Shown here in pieces: positions 35,523 through 50,200 of a stretch of DNA of 64,000 bases. The first letter of the stretch is position 1, and the number at the start of each line of letters is the position of its first letter. The position numbers were made by a program, and so were the translations under genes. Location: contig NC_061790.1 of the NCBI RefSeq assembly GCF_022458985.1, positions 3,149,001 through 3,213,000 on the forward strand, written 5' to 3'. The notes below the pieces were generated by a model that made no database searches, was not told the DNA's origin, and was given only the letters and a program-made list of their open reading frames with translations. Source of the stretch: Mugil cephalus. Its lineage: Eukaryota > Chordata > Actinopteri > Mugiliformes > Mugilidae.

Positions 35523-38500
35523 TCACAGCGCGTCTTGAACCTTCAGCAGCGACTTCAGGTGAACGGTCATTTGCTCTCGGCTCTGGTCGCTCTGCTGAGG
35601 CTCGTTTTCTCCGACCCAGTGGCTGGGCGGCTTTGGTAAGACGCTGGGAGAGGGGGGCTCGCTGAACTTAGCCCCGGCGTACACCTTCTCTCCATCTTTG
35701 AGGTATTCGGCTTCAGCAGGCAGGGCGTTGGGGATCTTGACGTTGTTCGAGGCGTGGAGGGGTTTCTTCTGCTCTCGGGGGGAGGGCTGACGGGGAGTTG
35801 GGGGCTTAGCGGGGCTGATGACATCCCTCCTCTTTGTGGAGTGGGGAGCGCTGGGCGTTGGGCTCTGTTTGGGCTTGTGGCTCCGGGCGTTCACATTCTG
35901 GGTGATCTGGTCGTGTCGAGGCAGGTTGCGGCTCGGTTGGCCTCCGGGCTGCGCTGGCCCTCGCTCCGATTTACCCCCTTTGGATTTCAGCAGCTACAGA
36001 AGAGAAACAGCATTAACCCATGAGAAATAAACGGCCACAAGATTAAAACCACTGACACTTAACCAATAAGGGGCGACTGTAACCTCCCAAATTGGAGTAC
36101 GATGCAAAAGGAAAAGGAAGACTAGTAATATGTATAAGACTGTGTTAATGTGTGTTACAATAAAACTATGTACAGTTGACCAGATATCTTTACAATTTAC
36201 AGTTTCACAAGGGAGCATTTTCACGTTTACAAGATTTTTGGGTGAAACCCCCATAAGTCTTGCACGTTTAGGCCGACCATATGACGAACTGGTTTTCATG
36301 TTTGATTGGAATCGCACCTTTCTGAATCCAGGTCCGGTTTCATAGCAACAACATCAATGGTGAGGAAGAAAAAGATTGTTTGGGTATGTGTCAACATGGT
36401 CTTAGTTTGGGAGTCACATTCAGCTCAATTTGATCTCAAGTGAGACCAATAACCTTTAAGTTAAACTTAGACAGACCTTATTTGTCATTTAGATTAACAC
36501 CAAAATGAAAACATGCAGCCGAGACATAACTATGGACAGTGAATTAGAGTAAAACATGGAGTTTGTTTATCCCGTGTGAATGTACCACATGAAATACAGA
36601 CACTGGGGCATCATTTCTGAATCACAGGATGTCCCCGCGTAAAACTAATCCCGTGCCAATGGGACTTAAGATGATCTCATGTGATGCAATGTTGTTCTGG
36701 GGAATCTTCTCTTGGCCACTTGGGGGCAGCAGAAACCAGATAACACCAACAATAACAACACCACAGACCCATTCAAGGTTTGTGAAGAATGTGATGGCAC
36801 ATGACACTATAGCCTGTAAACAACGGTTGACATATTTCAATGGGCTGTTTTGACAAGAATGGACGAGGAAAGCGCATTTTATAGAATTTTATAGAATATA
36901 CTAATATACTTTGTCATTTTATAAAGGTGACTCTGACTGATGGGTCTATATACACCGACCTCTACACTCTCATTCTCTGGATGGACAATTTGACCAAATG
37001 AGGACACGGAGGGGACGAAGTCTGGTCTGTCTTTAGCAAGTGAAGCCTCTAAAACAAAGATATTACAAGAAGTAAGTGGAACCACTGTGGAGGGTAACGT
37101 AGTAAATGCGACTTCTGCTTGGACACACCTGAAACATACAGCTTATGCTGCGTTACCTAGCGGTAAATGATTAACTGAACGTAATTTCACAACTTATTCT
37201 AACCCATAATGTTATCCAGGCTGAAACTGATGATGCATCACACGTTAATCTTATCTGATGTGAAGTGTGCGTGTTGATTCTCTCACTCCAGTCCTTTCTT
37301 TTAATCACCAAAGACAAACCAAAAGTTGTCTACAACGGGAAGTCGCTGGTATGGTGACAAAACTTTAAGTTAGTGTTTTTGATTTTCCAGTTTTGGCGCC
37401 AAAAAATACAACAAGACGACATTTTCATGGTTGAAAGCGATGGTGTTCGCCTCAAGTCTCCCTCTGTTTTGCCTCCAGTTAATATTGTGACGTCACAGTG
37501 ACGTAGGACATGTAAGCGTCCATTGTCTTTTAAGTTATACCAACACCTGGTAAACTGTTCCAGGAAACATTCCTTCACTATGTTATGGTTTTTCTCTCTA
37601 AATAGCAGCATTGTTTATCAAATTTATTACTAAATTAAAGAACAGAAAGTCCTCTAAACTTAAAAACCAATCTCACTCTCATCCAACTTCCATCTACTTT
37701 AACCTATTTTCATCGGACTCATTCTCCCATGAACTGCCTCAACATGTCTCGCAACTACAAAGTAGGCGTCTCTCGCTCCTTCCACAGTAACAAAGAAACC
37801 CGTTGCAGGGTGACGTCTTTGGTTTCGGGTGTGGTTTCAGGCCCGAAGCTTCCTCATTTGACTTTACAGACAAATCTGTAATCGTTAAGCAACCTGGGAC
37901 ATTTTTTCTGCCTGAATCAGCCAGTTGGAAAGAGGAAGACGAGTCTGTTCATCCACACAAAGACGGCAAATGCGTCACTTTGAAAATGCCTCGGGCGCAA
38001 CAGTGTAATCCTAATTAAATTAAACAGATTGAGTACTTGAGATAATAAGTATTAAAGTGAGGATTTAATATTATTATTAGTTGTTTTATGTATAAACATA
38101 GCATATCAGACACAACCCAGGTCCTAGAAAGATGCAATATATTCTCATAAACTTTAAAATAAATACACAATAAAACTGAATTACATCTAAGCTCCACTTT
38201 TAAGATGTTAGAAGACAGACACCACAGATGTTAAGGGCTGTAGCTGATTTCTAAAGACAAATATTGGGTTTAAATTGATTTTTGACTACACAATAGTGAT
38301 ATTGAGCAAGTTAATTACCCTCTGAGGTCAGTTCACACTGAGACTGAGAGGAGTTTCTATTCCCGTTGTATTTTTTCATGTCTATTTTATTTTACTATTT
38401 ATCTTTTATACCCTACACTTTATATTCTTGATATCTTCTTTTGTATGCTGCAGTTTCCCCATTCTGGGACAACTAAAGGTTTTCTTAATATCTCAATTAC

Positions 38501-39174
38501 TGCACTTTGTCGACACACCTTCTTTTTACACTTAAAGTCTATACTTTTATTTTAGTATATTACACTTTTCTCAATTATACAAATATACTTATACATGTAT
38601 TTTTATAGTTCTCGTAAATATTGTGTAGAAAGTATATTGAGTTTTTATTTTTTATTGTTTATTTTATCTTATTTTTTTGTGTAATTATTACTGTTTTTAC
38701 TGCAGTTTTACTACTGGCTCCAGGTACAAAAACACATTCAACTGCGCATTATATTATGTATAACAATAAACTTAAATAAATCTACAGGTCTTTAGGTAAT
38801 AAAAGCTTTAAACTAGAAGTCACCTCTTTCTTGGGTCCCTGTTTGAGATGATGGAGGCTGAGTACGGTGTGCGGACCGGGTGCAGGGTGCGCGGTCCCGG
38901 GCTGAGCCGCCAGGGTGTTGTTGTTGTGGTCCAAGAGCCTGATGTTGGGGCAGTTTTTCGGCGGTTTCTGGTTCTGCAGGGGCGTCGTGGTCCTCATTAT
39001 CCTCCTCCCTCCAGTCTTCTTGTTCTTATTCTTCTTGTCCAGTAGCGCCTGCTTCGCCCTGTTGCCCGTGTTGACCCCTGCGTCGCCGCCGGGGATCGAC
39101 GGCGACTCCGGGTTGTTGTTTTCCACGTTGCCGATGTTGCCTTCATCGCAGAGAGCCGGGGACCCGTCCAACAT
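35523..39174 (-). CDS. pnrc1: Proline-rich nuclear receptor coactivator (PNRC1-like)
   Basis: Two exons, 38824-39174 and 35523-35993, splice after GPKKE in phase 0 and give 273 residues. Exon 1 is Asn/Lys-rich, with a basic patch (KKNKNKKTGGRR) that could be a nuclear signal. Exon 2 opens LLKSKGGKSER and ends with the family signature AGAKFSEPPSPSVLPKPPSH, then EQMTVHLKSLLKVQ. The Pro-rich SEPPSPS segment and the LKSLL box correspond to the SH3-binding and nuclear-receptor-binding sites of PNRC proteins, which also contact the decapping factor DCP1A. The two-exon form and the length favour PNRC1 over the roughly 140-residue PNRC2. The start chosen is the first Met in frame. Intron 1 (2.8 kb) holds one hAT-like element (36207-36409) and nothing else seen. 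Confidence 0.88.
36207..36409. mobile_element. hAT-like non-autonomous element, short copy in pnrc1 intron
   Basis: TTTTCACGTTTACAAGATTT, GGGTGAAACCCCCATAAGTC and the closing phrase GGTATGTGTCAACATGGTCT match the ends of the elements at 32244 and 52958. Most of the interior is deleted. Confidence 0.55.
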
Positions 39175-39600
39175 GTCGTTCTTGGGGCAGCGAGGACATA
39201 AACATAAACATAAACAAATCCTCCGCAGCTGTGAGTCGTTTTAGACACAACAACGTCACAAGCTAACAGTTAGCTACCAATGAGCTAAGCAGATGATGCA
39301 CTTTCGTTTTCTAAAAAAACTGCCCTCACGAAGAAAAACAGTGCCTGACGAATATAACGTTATATTCTCGTCTCGGAATAAGCTCCAGTGCGCAAACTTG
39401 TGGAGTTGTAATTATTGCGGCTGCTTTAAAAAATGTCGCTGGACGTTTTCTTCCGCGATGGCGCGTCGACGGTAGCTACAAGCTAATGCTGGCTAGCTGC
39501 TTAATGCGGAAGCCTGAGTCAGACATGTGACTTCCTGTAATGGCTTTCAAAATAAGACGCCGACAATCATGTGACGTCTACGGCTTGAGTAACCTGAAAA
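39175..39600 (-). promoter_or_regulatory. Probable 5' UTR and promoter of pnrc1
   Basis: CG-richer sequence lies immediately before the start codon, including a CGCGATGGCGCGTCGACG stretch (39453-39472). A cAMP-response-like TGACGTCT lies at 39572-39579. Small ORFs on either strand here are not conserved-looking. Promoter role is inferred from position. Confidence 0.35.
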
Positions 39601-40744
39601 TATGTCCAGGATACACTTGTAGTTAAAAGAAAAGAAAGTAATAGTGGTGTGAATGTTAACTGTTATTTGTTTTTTATACAAAATATACTGTATCATTTGC
39701 ATTTTTTTACGATAATAAGGAAATATGAGGCACAAGACATTATGTAAATATTCATAAATACGTGTCCATGTAAATTACCTATAATATTTCTGAAATTGTA
39801 ACTTCGCTGCATTGTTAAAGTTATTTTAGGTCTGATATGCAATTATTATAACTTATGCATTCATATTTATATATGTTTTCAATACATTGATGCTCTTTTA
39901 TTTTCATCGTCAACACTGTTACTTTGTAAACCCTGATTGTCGGAGTTATTCTCGTTAACTTGACACTCTATAGGTTTCTGTTTCCAGTAAAGGGGCGTGG
40001 TCTGCTGCATCCGGTGGGTGACGTCTTACCTTTTTTATTTGGGCACCTTTGGAGGGTGAGGCTAAACTGTAATTAACACAAACAAAACAACAACAGTTCA
40101 ACTGTGTGTGTTTTTTTTTTGTTTTGCTTTTAGAGCACAGTGCAGCTCTGCTTCCTTTAGAGACTTTCTTCAAGAGATGAATCATATCATTAACTTCTAG
40201 TCTGCACTGAAACTGTCTCTAACTTTATCACACATTTTCATTAAAAATAAGAAATCTTTGCCAACTCAAGTCTTAACTCACTTTTATGTAGTGTTGCAGA
40301 TATATTTTTCATGTAATTCCTCAGAATAAGTTATAGTTGTTGTCTTTATCATCTTTCCAGATAAAATATTCTTAACTTGGTTCCAAAGATTAGTCATTTT
40401 TTACAGGTTAAGCAATTTATCATAAAAAATAATAATAAATAAAATTAGGTTCCAGCTTCTCTTACTCATAGATTCTCTTTGGTTTACATAATAATTGCTT
40501 AGATTTATGACAATTGTGGTGAATAAAACAAATCAGTTCTACGACTTTTGGTAATTTAGAATTTTCTTATTTTTTAATATTTTGTTCTGTATCTGAGGAA
40601 CCAGTCCATTTTTTATTTTTTCCCTCTTACATATGAATTAATCTCTATAAATTAAAAAGACTAATTCTAACATGTGCACATGTGCTCAGGTTGCTGCTTT
40701 ATAATACAGTATGAATGCAGAAGACAAAGACCTACTGAACACAG
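39600..40744. other. Intergenic spacer, pnrc1 to crip2
   Basis: AT-rich, with no recognisable gene or transposon. Confidence 0.4.
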
Positions 40745-41263
40745 GTTTGCTACCACACAGTTTTATTGTATAAAACGTGAACTCTAAACTCCCCCTCCTA
40801 ACATTCAGTAAAATGCACTGTGCGCTTATTCACTACAGACGATATCATCCTTCGTTTTAGAACCAGGATTCGTTCAAAATAACACTGAAAATAAAAACCC
40901 GTGCGCTGGTACTTTTGTTTCCGTACAGTACATGTTTTTAAGTGCACTAAAGTCCAAAAAATCTACTGATCAAGAGTGAAACAAACAGAACAACACAGGA
41001 GCTTAAATCCACCACAGTAAGAGGCTGATAATTATTTGGCAAAGAGAACCGAGAAACTTAAAGGCAAGTCTGAAACTCACGCGGGAGGACATTTTTAAAG
41101 GTTCGTTTCCGTACAAAAAATAGATATATAAACAATATATAAAGACAACAGAAACGTCTAAGCATCCATCCCTTTGAGCGTTGTACAAGTTGTTAGTCAC
41201 AATGAGCTGACGGCGAATCAAAGAGGCTCCTGGAGGAGGAGGTTTCTTTGTCCAAGTGTTGGT
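40745..41263 (-). other. 3' UTR of crip2
   Basis: It follows the crip2 stop on minus. An AATAAA signal lies opposite 40762-40767, placing the transcript end near 40745. Confidence 0.6.
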
Positions 41264-44200
41264 TCAAGGCTGCGCCTCAGCCTCGGGGTCGTCGTAGATG
41301 TAGCTGCCGACGCCTCCGGTGTTCACACCTGAGAGAGAGGAGTGTCAACTTTAAAAGGTCAGTTCATATAATGGCTCTCGTAAAGCTTTTAAAAGTGTTA
41401 AAACATTAAAAACAAAACCTCTATGCAAACACCTCACACGCATTTAACTATTGAGAAGGTTTTGGTTGTTTTCGCAAAGGTTTCATCGTAGTTTCAACCA
41501 CGGGCTGTACAAAGGTGGACATCAAAACTGAAGTTAAAGCAAGTACAGCTCCCCCTGGCGCCTGGCTGTAATATAGGTCGTAAGCGCCACCCCCTCTGTG
41601 TTAGTGGGCGGGGATTGCGCCAAACTAAATCATTAAAATAAATGTCAATACATTTTTTTATTCAAGGATGGTTTGCCATGCCAACTGCTTCCTTGGACCG
41701 TGAGAGTTGTAAAAAGTCCAGCGTACAATCCAACATTTCCTTGTAAGTTGTAGAGCAGAGCGTAGTATTAGTTAAACGAAAATATGAGTGAGTTTGGAGG
41801 AGGTGAGGGCGGGGCATAAATATTGTGGCCCCGCCCTCGAACCGTACTGATCAGACTCTGGCTCCATAGTACATATTTTATTGTACACCGGACTGCTGTG
41901 ACAACCTAATTTCCCTTTGGGGATGAATAAAGTAATCTATCTATCTATCTATAGTCAAAAGATGGCATCGCCCTATTCCTGGGAAAATAGCATCAGTTTA
42001 CCCAATGTAGGGAAGTAGGGAAGTGTTCATATTTACATACAGTCTATTGTTTCTGATAATTTTACAAATCCTGGAGAAAGACAAACAATAATAATTTGAT
42101 GTACATTAATCTCCAAAGATCTGCATGTTTACTAGGGCTGTCAAAATTAATGCATTAGTTTGTCTTTGTAGCTGCTGAAAGAGGAGGAACAGGCCACATT
42201 TGTTGCAACTGCTGAAGGTGTCCAGTCAATACGTTAAGTGCAGATATTTTCCCTTCTTTCTTGAGTCTTTTTGATTATGCAAAACGCAATTAATATAGAT
42301 TAAAAAGGAATATTAATCGAAATGAATCCACAGTGTGATTTATCTGATTAAAACCTTTATTGTTTAACAGCACTAATATTTACTTCTTTGGTTGAGGATG
42401 TCAGTGCGCTTAAAGACATTTTAGCTTCCCTTCACTTGTTGTTATTAGATTTTGAAGGTTTTTTATTTTTTTCCTTCAACACCTACTAGTGCTCGGTGTA
42501 CAAGCTGTTAGTGTGACAGCTGTGTTGTGTGTTGTCAGTGACGATAATGGGGATAGGATTAAACTTTCTCAGACAGTTTCTTTCTTTCTAGCTCACAAAA
42601 TGGAAGCTATTTAGCTCTGCCAAACACAATTAACTCAACTAAAATACACGTCTCAGGCTCTGCTCATGTTGTTCTAGCTTTTAAATGGCTTTTCATCGAC
42701 TTTTGTGTGGAGAAATGGTGGTTTGAACCATTGCTTTCGATACCTTTGGGTCCAAACAGAACAGCGTAGCACGGTTTGTGGCAGTAAGGTTGTCCGTCGT
42801 GCTGCAACACAAAGACAATAGTTCCTCATGCAACATAAAGTCATCATTTACATGTTGTTTACAAAACCACAACAACTACATTATATTAAACTCACAGCTT
42901 CGACCACCTATGAGTTTACTTGTTGACAACCTCTCATCATGTCACGTGCTATAGTTTGATTTGAATTTTTCTAATGAGGAATACACATTTGGAAATAAAA
43001 TAACTGGACATGTCTGCACCTCAAAGCACTACTCTACTCTGAGGATTCCAGCTGTTTGCCGTACTGTTGCACATCTCTTACCTCTGCGTGACCTCCCGCT
43101 GTCAGAGTCTTACTGCACCTCTCACAGCGAAGACAAGGCCGGTGCCAGTTCTTCCCGAGAGATGACACCTTCTCAGCTGCACACATAGAGAGAGGAAAGG
43201 CCACCATGGAGACAGTCACCACGGCAACCGGTCGACTTTTAGCCACGTAATGGCCCTTGCAAAGCATTTAAATTGGACCAGCACTCCTAAAAATGTGTGC
43301 TATGGGGGTTTTATTGCAGGGATTTCATCATAGTTTCGACCACAGACTTTATAGAAGTGGACACCAAGACTGCTCCTCAAAAGTGAAGCTAAAGCAAGTA
43401 GAGCTCCCCCTGGTGCCTGGCTGCAGCATAGGTCATAAATTCCACCCCCCCATGTTAGTGTATGGGATTTAAGCCAAACAAAAACAGAAAAATAGAAGCA
43501 AATATATTTTTGTCAAGGATCCCAAGAGACGACACGTTCCCAGCTGTACACACACAGAGAGGAGAAACCACCATGGAGACAGTCACCATGGCAACCGGTC
43601 AACCGGCCACCACTTATAGCCACATTCCAACACTCGGGAGACATGTAAAAACATGCAGAGATGCTCACCAAAGTATACGGTCTTGTTGCACCTGGGGCAG
43701 ATGTTGGGTCCTCCGGAGAAGGACGAGAAGCTGGCAGCTGGAAAAATTAAACTGAATTAAAATGCTACATTTAAATGAACCTAAAATAAACATAAATCCT
43801 GCCAGAGAGGACGCTACTCCAGCAGACGGTTCATTTCTCTTTCCCCCACATCTTATTTTTTCTATTTTTTATTTTGCTCAACTCATTTCTCACCCTTCAC
43901 TGGTCCCCGTGCAGGGGCTTTTTTCATCTCCTCCTCCGGTTTGGCATTTGTTTCCAAGGAAACGGCCGCCGGGGCCTCGTTGGCGGGAGCGTCGTACACG
44001 TAGGAGCCGGCGCCGCCGATGTTCACACCTGAAAGATAACGGAGAGCATGTTAAAACCTGAACACCAAAACCAAAACAACTCGAGGATGTTAAAAATGTT
44101 GTGTTTTGAGTTTAGAGGAGGAAACGGCACCTTTTGGTCCGAAGAGGGCGGCGTAGCAGGGCTTGTGGCAATAAGGAATCCCATCATGCTGCATGACGTG

Positions 44201-47200
44201 AGAGGGAGAGTAAATATTTCTTCACAGTCTCTAAGTGAAACTAAACTTGGAAAGTTGAATTAAAAATAGTTTTGTCTCCACTGTTTATGAATTCACGTAA
44301 TCCCGTACAATAAAAAATGAACCAGGACTTGTTTTAACAATCCTCTGTCATGCTGTCCATTCTCGCCAGTTTAAAGTGCTGTGGTCTGTTTACTTCGTCT
44401 CATTATTCTCTGCATAAAACCAGGAAAAAGAGGGAAAAGTTTTTTTTGCCAACTATGTGAATCTGTGCCTGACGTGCAGCGATCAGGCATAACATTATGA
44501 CCACCTTCCTGATATTGTGTCAGTCTCCCTTGTGATGACACATCAGAGAATGGACATGGGCCTTCTGAGGGTGTCCTGTGGTGTCTGGCAACATAACATT
44601 GAGGGGAGGGGCCTCTGTAGATCATTCCACAGATACTTGATCAGTTTGGGATCTAGTGAATTTGGAGGCCAGGTCAACACCTTGTGCTGTTTTTTTTTTT
44701 TTTTTGTTGTTTTTTAAATTGTTCCTAAAGCATTTTGTGAGTGTGTTCATGTCAAGCTTCATCCTGGGTGTCATTGCTATAGGGTGGGGGTGTCTGGTCT
44801 GGTCTAGGTGGGTGCTACATGTCTAAGTAACATCCGCACATCAATAAACGTGCAGGCAGAACGTTGAATTGTTACAAGATGGTTTAAATGTTACTTTACT
44901 TCCGCTGTCAATGGTCATAATGTTGTGGCTGATCTGTGTATGTATATGTGTGTGTGTATTGAGAGGAGAATTAATTAGCTGTTTTATAATCCTGCTTCTA
45001 AAAATTCTGCAAATGTTTATGTCTTTGTCAAGAAGGCTTTAGAAATCAAGATGATTAACGTCGTTGTTAGTTCCGTCTAAACCGGGACAGTTTGGAGGAG
45101 GAGTTTCTACCATTTTCATCAAACAGTTTCATATCTCTGACAGAATCTTTCACAATGAACTGAGTGGATGCATCACCATCATCATCATCATCACTGACTA
45201 AATTATTGGAGCTTTTCACTGGTGACTGAAGGCACCGTTGTCAGTTCAGCAGTGATTCACAGCGTGTTACTTCCTCATTAAAATCCTATTTAAAGACACG
45301 GTAAACCACAGAAACAACCTCACAACAACCATAACAACGCTGAGCTGAATGTGACAACATGACTTAGCTGGAGGCTGTCAGTGATCCAAACACAACTTAA
45401 CCAAACAAAGTGATACTAGCTTTTAGGTTGCACTTCATGCGCCGAGCTGTGTCGATGGATGTCTTGACACAGTCAGCTTGTTCTCAGATATGAATTTCTT
45501 TTGCTATTTACACTTAACTGAATCTCCAGCTTGTGCATCATTTCAGAAAGAACTCAAACTGGTGTACATTATGTACATTCTAAGCATAATTTTATGCACT
45601 TTTCCATGAAGATCATCTTTGACAGTGGTCGTTGGAAATGCTAAAAATACACATCTAATCACTGCATGTTTAGATTAGTCACTTAACAACATGAAAACAT
45701 GTTAAAATCAAATTTTTCACAATAATCCCTGTTGCTCGGGGACAACTGGACTAACGTTTGAAATTATCAAAGACAAATGAAGTTTAGAAAATCCTTAATT
45801 TAAGGCGGAGAACCAGCTTTTATCATAAAATTAATTCGGAGGAGGATCCTTTGTGGTGAACAGTCGCTGAAGTGAGAGTTCACTCATGGTTTTTCAGAAA
45901 GTACAAGTGCGATCACAAAGGAAAACCACAGCTTCCTGCTGAGGTCTTTGACTAAAAGTGGAAGTAGAAGTGAAAACGGAAAAGTTTTCTCGCTGCATGT
46001 ACAGCACATTTAAATTTGCTATTTGCCTAAAGCCTCCGGATCTCAACAGCTGTTTACACAAGCAATTAATCACTTTTACTGAGACTTTACTCCCTTCAAT
46101 CGTGATCACGTTGATGTTGGGAAGATCGAGATAAGAAAAAAATATTTATCCTGAATCCCTTGCTTGATTTTTACGGCACAGATATGCAGAAGTACCTCAT
46201 AAATCTAGATAAATAAACAGATGGTTGTCTCAGAAAGAAACATTATATAAACTACTCCACATCCTCTTACCTCAGCGTGGCCTCCGGGAGTCAGCGTCTT
46301 GCTGCAGCGCTCACATTTAAGGCAGAACTTGTGCCAGTCTTTCCCTAAAGATGACACTTTCTCGGCTGTGGAAGAGAGACAAACCACTATCGTCATCATC
46401 ATCGTCATTTAAATTAATGTGGAGTAACTGAAGAACTACAGGGTTACATGCTCACATTAAGACTTAGTCCTGGAACACAAAATGGTTACAGTTACATGGT
46501 CGTTTGTTTTGTTCATGTGAGTCAGATTTCATGCAGAGAAGGATTTAGGTCATGATATATCCAAGAAAAAAAGGGCAAGCTCAAACAAAAGCAATTTGCA
46601 TCCCGAAGACCATTCCATTACCGGGTGGAAATTTTCTTTTACTGTAACATTATTATATAACATACAACACCCAACACAGATCACAATATCACTAATATCC
46701 CAATGGTTTCATCAAAGTCTTCAGCTTTAAAAGACTTGGACAGACCTTCGTCATGAGTTTCTGATGGGCAACACCCACAGACGTTTGACCCAGGTCCCAT
46801 CCACTAACATAGAGGGGGCGGGGCTTATATCACCTACACTGCTGCTGGACACCAAGGGGGGCTCAACTTGCTTTAATTGGCACCACATTTGAGGCGCTGT
46901 CATTGCGACCACTTTTGGTCGCCTTCCAATGTATATCTACAAGTGGCATAAAGTAAAGTATCATCTGTCTAATGACTTATAGTCATGGACTATAACCACG
47001 TAATAGACTGATCACTTTTTCAGTGTCTGTTTATGTTTGAGTTCACCGTTTATTCACCATGTACAGTCTTATTTGCACGTGGATATTTGCCGTAGTATTT
47101 GCCGTATTTTGTATTATTTGTATTTCTTATATCCTACTTCTAAGAGTTCACATTGGTGGACTGGGTGGATAGAATGAATAGAATTTCATTCTACAGGAAA

Positions 47201-50200
47201 ACATGTTTCTATTCTGTGCACATGACATGACAATAAACTCTCTGAATCCGTTTCTAGTTAAAAAGCTTTTTCTTTGTAGTTTAGTGTCCTTGTTGGTTTA
47301 ATTCCTGTCTGTGTTTCCTCCATTGATTATTTGATTGGTTTCCCATTGTGTGCTCTGAGTTCACTATTCTCACCTGTGCCTCATTAGCCTCAGCCTTCAG
47401 ATCTACCTCTGCACATGGTTCCTAGTTTTCTGTTTTCCATGTTTGGTTGGATGAATATGTCCTGCTCTGCAGCTCTATAGCTTAACTTCATCTTAAATTC
47501 TTATTTAACTAAACATTATTTCACCCAAAACTCAGTTCCTTATGTGCATCTCTGCATTTGTGTCCTACTAAACCACAAGTCCACAGCAAGTTTTTTTTTT
47601 CTTTTTTTGATATGCAGAGAAAGGGAAACCTTTTAAATATGTTTTTTAAATGTGAAATCACATTTTGTTTCCATACAAGTCCATCTCAATGCAAAATGTG
47701 AATTTACCCACAAAACAGCTTTCGCATGTGAGCCTAGCAATCATTATGAGAGCACTGTTAGAAAATTCTTTATGGCGTGGGAAGGATCAAGCGTTGGCAG
47801 CTATTCGTTATTTTTTTTATTTTTTATTTTTTTATCTTGATAACCCTGGATATGAGTCATATGAACCAATGCTGTCTGAAACACAACAGTGTAGGTGTGC
47901 GACAGTGGCGACTGTCTGAGTGACAGGCGACGCTTAATGGGCTCTTAAGAGCTGGTATCAGTCCGGAGCGCATTCTTTCCACAGCAATCTGAAGGCCAGC
48001 GCGATGACTCACAGATGATTTCATATCAATTCAACCTTTTTGTGCAGCTACTGTCTGTTCTACCGGTTACCGCAACTTCACAGATGGAAACAGTTGCTGT
48101 AACTACCACAGAAACGAGGCAGCTTGCACAGAATTAAAATCTAAATCTTAACCCTGAAACCAAATTTTAGAGGATTGCTTTACTAAAATGAGAAGACCGA
48201 TGCCTCTTTTATGTCAAATAAATCTGTAACTATCACATCAGCTGCTCCAAAAGTCAACCTCTCAAGCTCAGCAATTATATGGATTATACAAAAATAAATG
48301 TTATTGATTTTTTTCTTATTAAAATTGTCTTAGATCATGAGTTAGTATTTGTGGCGCCCGTTAAGTGCGTAACTAACTTATAAGAACCTATTATGTAGTA
48401 TTGTAAATTTTTCAAATTTACTTAAAATTTCCCAATGATTTAATTTTTAATTAAATTTTTTAAATATTCATAAACTTTTATGCAAGTATGTATTTTTTAA
48501 GTAACGAATTCAGAAGTATTCTTATTTTTATCATCCTAAAATGAAGTTGATATCTAAAATGAAATTGTTACAATATAAATTTTGATCTTTCAAGATAGGA
48601 AAATTTTCAAATTCATCCAAATTTTAAAATTTTATTATTAAACTTTGAGTTAAAGCTTTTTTTATTTAGAATTTGATTGTGAAATTGGTATTCTAATTAT
48701 TTCTGTTAATCAATTATATATTGACTTTAGTGTTAACAAGGGTAATGATTTCCGTATTTTTTTTGGCTGTTATGACAATAATTAATTATGCTAGACATAC
48801 TTTATATTCATCAAAGCTGCATATACAATGTTGCTAATAATTGTCTGGCCTCACATTTTGTATTAGATGTCAACATCTTAGTTGCTGTTCATATTGTTTA
48901 TCTTGTTGATTTTTTCGATTTAAATTAAATATCAAGTCATCTCTTTTTTTTATTAATAAATTGGTATCAAACTTTGAGTATAAGTTTTCGACATCTAGGT
49001 TGTAATATATTATATTATATAGTTTACAAATTGATTATCTCAGTACTTTTATTATTTTTTAAATATATTGGTTGGATCATAACAAGAAGCAATATGCGGC
49101 TTTGCATTTGTGTAATGAGATTTGTACAATTTATTTTTTTGGATCATCACTGTCAATTTCAAAAATTTGCTATAAATTTTGTTATACGCTTCAATGCATA
49201 TAATTTTCCGAAAAGATTTTGAAATCTATTTCATTATTTTAACTAATTATCGACTTTAGAGATTGAATCATTTTATTCATCAACAATCTCAACCTTTTAT
49301 TATTATCTTAGTTTGTTTACTTCATTTTTTCATGATTTTACTTGTTTCCATTTGCGAGTTCATATTCTACTTGCCTATTACCACTTAATACTAATGTTCT
49401 GTTTTTTTGACGTTGGTTGTTGAATATTCCTCATTGATACACTTACATCTCATAATTCTTATTTAACTAAACATATTCACAAACTCGTTCCTTATGTGCA
49501 TTCTGCATTTTGCTATACACAAGTACAGAGTTTTGTTTTTCTTTTTTTGATGAAAAAACTTTATAGTCTTTAATGGAATATGTTTACATCACATGTGAAT
49601 TACAAACTTGCTACTACACATAAAGTTAGTCTAGGGTGGAATAAGCTGCGCTGTATAATGATACTGTTGACAAGTGTACCAAGTCGATCCCTTATTTAAG
49701 ACTGGTATAGTGAGTTCTAAATAGCCAGTAAATGTTATCATAAGTGCAAAGTCCCTTCACAGTAAAGTAACTAGTGCCAGAATAATTTCTGCAATTTAGA
49801 TTTAAAATGAAGACGATGTTATGCAATAATCTACTTCATCATGACACCTAGTAGCTGTTACAAAATTGTCTAGGATTACTAATTTCGAGATCACTTAGTG
49901 TTACAAATGCAAAATGTTTGTCAGATACCTAGAAAGAAAAACTTCTTTTCGTATAGGCTTATGTGAATCTATATAGATGCTGTGAGCAGACGCTCTTAAG
50001 TGAAACAACGAAGAGAGTGCTTGATCTAGTGATTACCACTTCATGAGTGATGGATTGATCAAACACTAGTCACTATTTTTTCTATGAGATTACCATGTGT
50101 AGTTTATTCTGGAGTGACACATAGAATAAAAACAATGTTACATGATGAACAATGTTATTATACGCTAATGACATTTAGTCAACTAAAGTTCCCTGTGATG

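Noticed and set aside
35457-36030. Plus-strand ORFs antisense to pnrc1 exon 2
   Set aside because: They are complements of the conserved proline-rich coding exon.
39293-39475. Small plus ORF in the pnrc1 promoter region
   Set aside because: No motif, and it overlaps CG-rich leader sequence.
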